From Deinococcus sp. (GTDB lineage: Bacteria; Deinococcota; Deinococci; Deinococcales; Deinococcaceae), in assembly GCF_018260555.1 (NCBI RefSeq), contig NZ_JAGLBB010000019.1, positions 1 through 44,747 of the forward strand: a DNA stretch of 44,747 bases. Direction: 5' to 3'. Position numbers and translations under genes: made by a program. A model generated the notes under the pieces. That model did not search any database and was not told where the DNA came from. It saw only the letters and a list, made by a program, of their open reading frames with translations. Shown piece by piece: positions 40,210-44,747 of this stretch. The number at the start of each line of letters is the position of its first letter. Within the stretch, counting starts at the first letter, position 1.

Positions 40210-42261
40210 ATGACTGCACCCCATACCGATACGACCGGCGTGAACAACCCCCTGCTGAATGTCGGGTTCCGCATTCCGTTCGACCAGATTCGCCCCGAGC
40301 ACGCCGCGGGCGCCGTGGACACCCTGCTGGCCCGGACGCAGGAGAAGCTCGAGCAGCTGGCTGCCGCCCCGCAGCGGGACTTCGTGGACTTCATGGCCGA
40401 CCTGGACAGCCTGACCGAACAGCTGGACACCGTGGACACCATCGTTCACCACCTGGACGCCGTGATCAGCAGCCCCGAGTGGACGGCCGCCAAGATGGAG
40501 ATCCTGCCCAGAACGAGTGAGTTCTACACCCGCCTGGGCCTGCACGAAGGCCTCTGGAAGGCCCTGAAAGCCTTTGCGGCCACTCCCGCGGCGGCCGCGC
40601 TGGACCCCGTCCGCGCCCGGCACCTCCAGACGACCATCGACAATTTCCGCCGCGAGGGAGCCGACCTGCAGGGCGAGGCCCGCGACCGCCTCCTGGCCCT
40701 GAACACCCGCCTGGCAGAAGTGACCAGCGAATTTTCCCGTAACGTGCTCGACTCGACCGCCGCGTACGAACTGCTCGTGCCGACCGAGCGGCTGGTCGGC
40801 GTGCCGCAGCGCGTGCAGGACGCCACCCGCCGAGACGCCCAGACCAGAGGCCAGGACGGTCACCGCCTGACCCTGCACGCCCCCACCCTGCTGCCCATCC
40901 TGACCTACGCCGACGACCGCGACCTGCGCCGCGAACTGTGGGAAGCGCAGGCCCGGCTGGGTGTGCAGGAGGGCCGCGACAACCGCCCCCTGATCCGCGA
41001 GATCCTGCAACTGCGCCGCGAGAAGGCCGCGCTGCTGGGCTTCCGGAACTTCGCGGACTACGTGCTACACGACCGCATGGCCGGAAGCGGCGACCGCGCC
41101 CTGAACTTTGAACGCGACCTGGACGCCCGCACCCGACCCGCCTTCGAGCGCGAGAACGCCGAACTGGACGCCTTCTACCACGAGCAGGCCGGCGCGGACG
41201 CCCCGCACCTGCAACCCTGGGACGGCGCGTACTGGGCTGAAAAGCAGCGGCAGGCGAAGTACGACTTCGACGAGGAAGCCCTGCGCCCGTACTTCCCGAT
41301 GGACGGCGTCCTGACCGGCCTGTTCGAGATCGTGCGCCGCGTGTTTGGCGTGACCGTCACCGAAGCGCAGGCGCCCGGCTGGCACCCGGACGTGCGGTAC
41401 TACGACATGCACGACGAGGCGGGCACGCACGTGGCGAGTTTCTACACCGACTGGTTCCCGCGCGATAGCAAACGCGCCGGCGCGTGGATGAACGCCTTCA
41501 TCACCGGCGGCCCCCGCGAAGGCGGCGTGGACCCGCACCTGGGCCTGATGTGCGGCAACATGACCCCCCCAGACGCCCAGACGCCGGCCCTGCTGTCCAT
41601 CCGGGAGGTCGAAACGGTCTTCCATGAGTTCGGCCACCTACTGCACCACGCGCTGGGCCGCGTAAGCGTCCGGAGTCTGGGCGGCACCCGCGTCGCCTGG
41701 GACTTCGTGGAACTCCCCAGCCAGATCATGGAGAACTGGGTCATGGAACGTGAGGCGCTGGACCTGTTCGCCCGGCACTACCAGACCGGGCAGACCATCC
41801 CGCAGGAGCTGTTCGGACGCATGATCGCCGCCCGCAACTACCGCGCGGCGAACGCCGCCATGCGCCAGTACTCCTTCGGCCTGACCGACCTGAGCCTGCA
41901 CGTGGAATTCGACCCGACCGGCGACGCCGACCCCCTGCCGTTCGCGCGGGACATCATGGCGACCTTCACTCCGTTCCCGCTGCCCGACACGTACGCGCAG
42001 ATCGCCAGTTTCAGCCACCTGTTCAGCAGCCCCGTCGGCTACGGCGCCGGATACTACAGCTACAAGTGGGCCGAGGTGCTCGACGCCGACGCCTTCAGCC
42101 GCTTCGCGCAGGAAGGCATCTTCAACCGCGACACGGGCCGCGCCTTCGTGGATGCCATCCTGAGCCGCGGCAACAGCGCCGACCCGGCCGAACTGTACCG
42201 CGAGTTCATGGGCCGCGACCCCGACGCGGACGCCCTGCTGCGCCGCAGCGGCCTGCTGTAA
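40210..42261 (+). CDS. M3-family zinc oligopeptidase (oligopeptidase A/Dcp type)
   Basis: Predicted 683-residue cytoplasmic metallopeptidase that degrades short peptides. The zinc motif is VFHEFGHLLHHAL near residue 460, with the third ligand Glu in WDFVELPSQIMENW about 25-30 residues on. The N-terminal helical domain (LDSLTEQLDTVDTIVHHLDAV) and FSSPVGYGAGYYSYKWAEVLDADAF near 605 with the substrate-binding Tyr/Gly loop are typical of the M3A branch. Length fits (about 680). No signal peptide. It is transcribed alone and ends before two strong hairpins. Confidence 0.93.
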   Translation: MTAPHTDTTGVNNPLLNVGFRIPFDQIRPEHAAGAVDTLLARTQEKLEQLAAAPQRDFVDFMADLDSLTEQLDTVDTIVHHLDAVISSPEWTAAKMEILPRTSEFYTRLGLHEGLWKALKAFAATPAAAALDPVRARHLQTTIDNFRREGADLQGEARDRLLALNTRLAEVTSEFSRNVLDSTAAYELLVPTERLVGVPQRVQDATRRDAQTRGQDGHRLTLHAPTLLPILTYADDRDLRRELWEAQARLGVQEGRDNRPLIREILQLRREKAALLGFRNFADYVLHDRMAGSGDRALNFERDLDARTRPAFERENAELDAFYHEQAGADAPHLQPWDGAYWAEKQRQAKYDFDEEALRPYFPMDGVLTGLFEIVRRVFGVTVTEAQAPGWHPDVRYYDMHDEAGTHVASFYTDWFPRDSKRAGAWMNAFITGGPREGGVDPHLGLMCGNMTPPDAQTPALLSIREVETVFHEFGHLLHHALGRVSVRSLGGTRVAWDFVELPSQIMENWVMEREALDLFARHYQTGQTIPQELFGRMIAARNYRAANAAMRQYSFGLTDLSLHVEFDPTGDADPLPFARDIMATFTPFPLPDTYAQIASFSHLFSSPVGYGAGYYSYKWAEVLDADAFSRFAQEGIFNRDTGRAFVDAILSRGNSADPAELYREFMGRDPDADALLRRSGLL

Positions 42262-42277
42262 GGCTGTAAGAAAGAGA

Positions 42278-42359
42278 CCGGCGTGAACGGTTGATCTGAT
42301 CGTTCACGCCGGCCAGAACGGGTTCCGGGCGCAGAGGTATCAACTCTGCGCCCGGAACC
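42278..42359 (+). terminator. Two tandem perfect hairpins after the M3 peptidase gene
   Basis: First: CCGGCGTGAACG (42278-42289) with CGTTCACGCCGG (42301-42312), 12 bp. Second: GGTTCCGGGCGCAGAG (42321-42336) with CTCTGCGCCCGGAACC (42344-42359), a perfect 16-bp stem with a seven-base loop. Together they form a double terminator; the second ends 41 bp before the next start codon, so it might also act in that gene's promoter region. Confidence 0.75.
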
Positions 42360-42399
42360 TGCAACATTTACCGGACATTCAGGTTAAGCTGCGTTCACG

Positions 42400-42906
42400 A
42401 TGCTCATGCGGAACCCCAAGCGGACGCTTGGCGCACTGGCGGCCCTTCTGGCCCTCGGTCTGCCCGGCACCACCCAGGCCGCCCCCACCCCCGCCGAGAG
42501 TCAGCTGATGGTCCGGCTGAATCAGGTGCGCGCCCAGGGCGTCAGCTGCCCCGGCAGCGGGCGGCGCCCCGTGGCGGGCGCACTCAGCTACTCGCTAGAA
42601 CTGGCCGCTGCCGCGCGCATCCAGGCCGGGTACATGAGCAGTAGCGGCCGCATCACCCACACCGGCGCCGACGGCTCCACCCCCAAGGTCCGCGCGGCCA
42701 GCACCGGCGTGAACGCCGTCAGCGTCACCGAGATCATCTACATGGGCGGCGGCGTGAACCCCGAACAGGCCGTGCGCTGGTGGCTGAACTCGGCGGTGCA
42801 CTGCTACTGGATGAACGAGAACCGCTACACCCACGTGGGCGCCGCCGTCGTGCAGGGCTCACGCGGCACCTCGTACGTGATGGTCCTGAGCAGCCAGCCC
42901 CGCTGA
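42400..42906 (+). CDS. Secreted CAP-domain (SCP/PR-1-like) protein
   Basis: Predicted 168-residue exported protein. The signal peptide TLGALAALLALGLPGTTQA is followed by a CAP domain: ESQLMVRLNQVRAQGVSC near residue 33, LSYSLELAAAARIQAGYM near 63, then RITHTGADGSTPKVRA, and RWWLNSAVHCYWMNENRYTHVGAAVV near 126. The His and Glu residues that form the CAP cleft are present. Bacterial CAP proteins have no settled function. TAAGCT (42385-42390) nine bases before ATG 42400 may be the -10; ATG 42406 is an alternative start. The 112-bp gap to the next (convergent) gene shows no clear terminator. Confidence 0.82.
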   Translation: MLMRNPKRTLGALAALLALGLPGTTQAAPTPAESQLMVRLNQVRAQGVSCPGSGRRPVAGALSYSLELAAAARIQAGYMSSSGRITHTGADGSTPKVRAASTGVNAVSVTEIIYMGGGVNPEQAVRWWLNSAVHCYWMNENRYTHVGAAVVQGSRGTSYVMVLSSQPR

Positions 42907-43018
42907 GGGTTGATAGGGGAGGGAGGATGGTTGATGGAACCGGCCTCCATTCGCCCTGACGGAATCTCGGGTGCGTCCTGCGACCGCGCGCGGCCTCCCA
43001 CCCCGCTGCCGCCCCTGC

Positions 43019-43789
43019 CTACCGGGCGGTCCAGCCCAGGTCCAGGTCCAGGACCGCGCCGGTCATGCCCCACGCGGCCGGGCTGACCACGTAACTGATC
43101 AGCGCCGCCACGTCCTGCGGGTCCAGCAAGCGCTTGATGGCGGCGGGTTCCAGCATCACCCGCTGCTCGACCTCCTGCACCGTCAGGCCGCGCGTGCGGG
43201 CCTGATCCGCGATCTGCCCCTCGACCAGCGGCGTGCGCACGTAGCCGGGGCAGACGGCGTTCACGGTCAGGCCCTGCTCGCCGGCCTCCAGCGCCGCCGT
43301 GCGGGTCAGGCCGATCAGACCGTGCTTCGCGCTCACGTACGCACTCTTGAACGGACTGGCGACGTGCCCGTGGATGCTCGCCACGTTCACGATGCGGCCC
43401 TGCCCGCTGCGCGTCAGATGCGGCCACGCGTACCGGCTCAGCAGGAACGGCGCGGTCAGCATGACGCGCAGCATCGCGTCCCAGGTGTCCTCCGGGAACT
43501 CCGCGATCGGATCGATGTGCTGGAAGCCCGCGTTGTTCACCAGGACATCCAGGCCGCCCAGTGCCGTCACGGTCTCGTCGATGGCGCGGCGGCAGTCCTC
43601 GCGGCGCGACAGGTCCGCGCCGATGAACGTCAGGTCGTGCTCGCGCGCCACCTCGCGGGCCTGCGGCCGGTCCAGGTCCAGCACCGCCACCCGCAGCCCA
43701 TCCTGCGCGAGGCGCTGCGCGGTCGCCAGCCCGATCCCACTGGTGCCGCCCGTGACCAGCGCGGCCCTCTGATGCGTGTCTTGCGTCAT
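43019..43789 (-). CDS. 3-Hydroxybutyrate dehydrogenase (SDR family)
   Basis: Predicted 256-residue classical SDR converting 3-hydroxybutyrate and acetoacetate with NAD(H). The cofactor loop is VTGGTSGIGLATAQRL, NNAGFQHIDPIAEFPEDTWD follows near residue 85, the catalytic Ser/Tyr/Lys are in VNVASIHGHVASPFKSAYVSAKHGLIGL, and VCPGYVRTPLVEGQI follows. The FQHIDPIAEFP segment and length favour hydroxybutyrate dehydrogenase over other SDRs. TACACT lies six bases before the ATG at 43789, so the mRNA is leaderless; the in-frame upstream ATG at 43816 lies before that promoter. Confidence 0.85.
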   Translation of the reverse strand: MTQDTHQRAALVTGGTSGIGLATAQRLAQDGLRVAVLDLDRPQAREVAREHDLTFIGADLSRREDCRRAIDETVTALGGLDVLVNNAGFQHIDPIAEFPEDTWDAMLRVMLTAPFLLSRYAWPHLTRSGQGRIVNVASIHGHVASPFKSAYVSAKHGLIGLTRTAALEAGEQGLTVNAVCPGYVRTPLVEGQIADQARTRGLTVQEVEQRVMLEPAAIKRLLDPQDVAALISYVVSPAAWGMTGAVLDLDLGWTAR

Positions 43790-43801
43790 GCGTGGAGTGT
43801 A
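43790..43801 (-). promoter_or_regulatory. Leaderless -10 box of the hydroxybutyrate dehydrogenase gene
   Basis: On the minus strand TACACT (43801-43796), six bases, then ATG at 43789. Confidence 0.6.
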
Positions 43802-43837
43802 GGGCGCGCGTGTCACTCCGGGGTTACGGCCCTGCTC

Positions 43838-43927
43838 ATACGGACTCTACGCCCGGACTCCTCTTTGCTCCCACTCGCTTCGCCCGGATTGAACGGTTCT
43901 GGCAGACCATTCAATCGGAGTGCGCAT
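43838..43927. repeat. ATACGGACT-family repeat, complete 90-bp form
   Basis: Starts ATACGGACTCTACGCCCGG, continues TCCCACTCGCTTCGCCCGG, folds through GGATTGAACGGT...ACCATTCAATCGG and ends GGAGTGCGCAT. It lies between the hydroxybutyrate dehydrogenase promoter and the end of the BTAD gene. Confidence 0.7.
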
Positions 43928-43962
43928 CAGAAGCGCGACCAAAAGTGCAGCCGCAGGTGCGG

Positions 43963-44747
43963 TTAGGAGCGCGCGCCGGCCAGCGCCTGCCACAGCGCCT
44001 GCGTGTCCGGCAGGGGCCGCAGATCCAGCTCGGCCAGCGCCGCCGTGAGCGCCGCGTACACCCGCCCGGCCGCCGCGCCGCGCCCCAGGGCGTAGTGCGC
44101 GCGCATCAGCGCACGCGCCGCCGGTTCATGCGCCGGGTCCAGGTTCAGGGCGCGTTCGGCGGCCCTCACCGCCTGATCCGGGCGGGCCACGGCCAGCGCG
44201 ACCTCCGCCTCGGCGGTCAGCGCCTCGGGCAGGGCCGCCGCGTACCGCCCGGCCTCGCGGACCACGTCGTCCAGGTCTACGTCGGCCAGCGCGGCCGGCA
44301 GGAGCAGCAGGCCGTCCAGGCGGCCCGGGGTGCCCGCCGCCTCCGCCAGCAGCGCCCAGGCGGCCGCCAGATCGACGTGCAGGTCCGGCCCTGGCCGCAG
44401 CCGCAGCCAGTCGCCGCGTTCCAGGAACACGCCGCTGCGCGCCCCTTCCTCCAGCACCTGCCCCAGGGCGTGCAGGGTCACGCGGAAGTTCCGTTCACCC
44501 ACGCCGGGGTCCGCTCCCGGGAACAGCGCCTCCTGCGCCGCCTCGCGCGGCAGGCCCGCCGGATGCACGGCCAGCAGGGCCAGCAGGTCACGTGCCCGGG
44601 CGCGGCCCCACTCGCGCGCCCGTCCGTCCCCGCACGTGACCGCCACGCGGCCCAGTACCTGCACGTGCGCCTCGAAGCCCGGCGTGTCGGCCGGGTCAGG
44701 CACCGCCTCGTACCCCAGCAGGCGCGCCGCCCCGGCCAGGGCCCCGT
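43963..44747 (-). CDS. BTAD-domain transcriptional activator, C-terminal part (cut by window edge)
   Basis: The minus-strand frame is open through base 44747, so the gene starts beyond the window; a GTG at 44703 is in frame but internal. The visible 261 residues hold a winged-helix segment (VQVLGRVAVTCGDG, then EWGRARARDLLALLAVHPAGLPREAAQEALFPG, then NFRVTLHALGQVLE) and then a BTAD domain (LHVDLAAAWALLAEA, ALAVARPDQAVRAAERALNLDPAHEPAARALMRAHYALGRGAAAGRVYAALTAAL). This is the SARP/AfsR-like layout, here at the C-terminus of a larger protein. The target genes cannot be inferred. Confidence 0.82.
   Translation of the reverse strand, partial: GALAGAARLLGYEAVPDPADTPGFEAHVQVLGRVAVTCGDGRAREWGRARARDLLALLAVHPAGLPREAAQEALFPGADPGVGERNFRVTLHALGQVLEEGARSGVFLERGDWLRLRPGPDLHVDLAAAWALLAEAAGTPGRLDGLLLLPAALADVDLDDVVREAGRYAAALPEALTAEAEVALAVARPDQAVRAAERALNLDPAHEPAARALMRAHYALGRGAAAGRVYAALTAALAELDLRPLPDTQALWQALAGARS

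Overview
The window is a GC-rich (roughly two-thirds G+C) chromosomal segment from a Deinococcus or a very close relative. The main reasons are the gene content: homocitrate synthase of the alpha-aminoadipate lysine route, a Rex repressor, separate proline dehydrogenase and P5C dehydrogenase, and a UbiA/CrtD-type carotenoid gene pair. At about ten genes a TANNNT -10 box also sits only 6-8 bases before the start codon, the leaderless-mRNA arrangement typical of Deinococcus. No tRNA, rRNA or CRISPR array was seen.

Layout. 1-1034: insertion-sequence debris (5' part of an IS66 transposase on the minus strand, cut by the window edge, next to the 3' remnant of an unrelated transposase). 1154-6097: glycolate-oxidase-type subunits GlcD and GlcE, separated by an exported beta-propeller/phosphoesterase gene. 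6222-8142: exported CpdB-like nucleotidase. 8494-11976 (minus): TPR protein, SPOR protein and Rex in one tightly packed operon, flanked by two almost identical inverted 130-bp elements. 12210-16055 (minus): rlmN; a DUF1990/degenerate PhzF pair; homocitrate synthase with an operator-like dyad. 16435-17838: MATE exporter. 18092-25936 (minus): a sulfur block made of a sulfonate-type ABC importer, sat, cysH, cysC, ferredoxin-type sulfite reductase and a DUF4395 membrane protein. 26260-29123: DUF945 protein, an excalibur-domain remnant and two tandem phosphoribosyltransferase paralogues. 29293-33636: a CarH/LitR-like B12 photoreceptor-repressor coupled to an NDUFA9-like SDR, transcribed away from UbiA prenyltransferase and CrtD-like genes. 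33717-35522 (minus): subtilisin lipoprotein. 35956-39336 (minus): proline catabolism (GntR regulator, PRODH, P5CDH). 39773-44747: cold-shock protein, M3 oligopeptidase, CAP-domain protein, 3-hydroxybutyrate dehydrogenase, and a BTAD regulator cut by the right edge.

How the genes fit together. Sulfate assimilation runs Sat (APS), CysC (PAPS), CysH (sulfite), Sir (sulfide), with sulfonate import supplying a second sulfur source next door. The GntR regulator is translationally coupled to PRODH and has a dyad over its own -10, so it probably controls proline use and itself. The B12-binding MerR protein most likely represses the divergent UbiA/CrtD carotenoid genes in the dark.

Non-coding structure. 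Many intergenic gaps are filled by a MITE-like family with ends resembling ATACGGACT...AGTCCGTAT (about eleven copies or fragments). A second, 130-bp element with TTAAGTAC ends occurs twice. The strongest leads are the light-sensor/carotenoid locus, the two repeat families (one nested in the other, some ends forming stop codons), the possible coupled leader peptide before glcD, and the CTGAC repeats at 11-bp phasing before the phosphoesterase. Everything is read by eye; no database search was possible.
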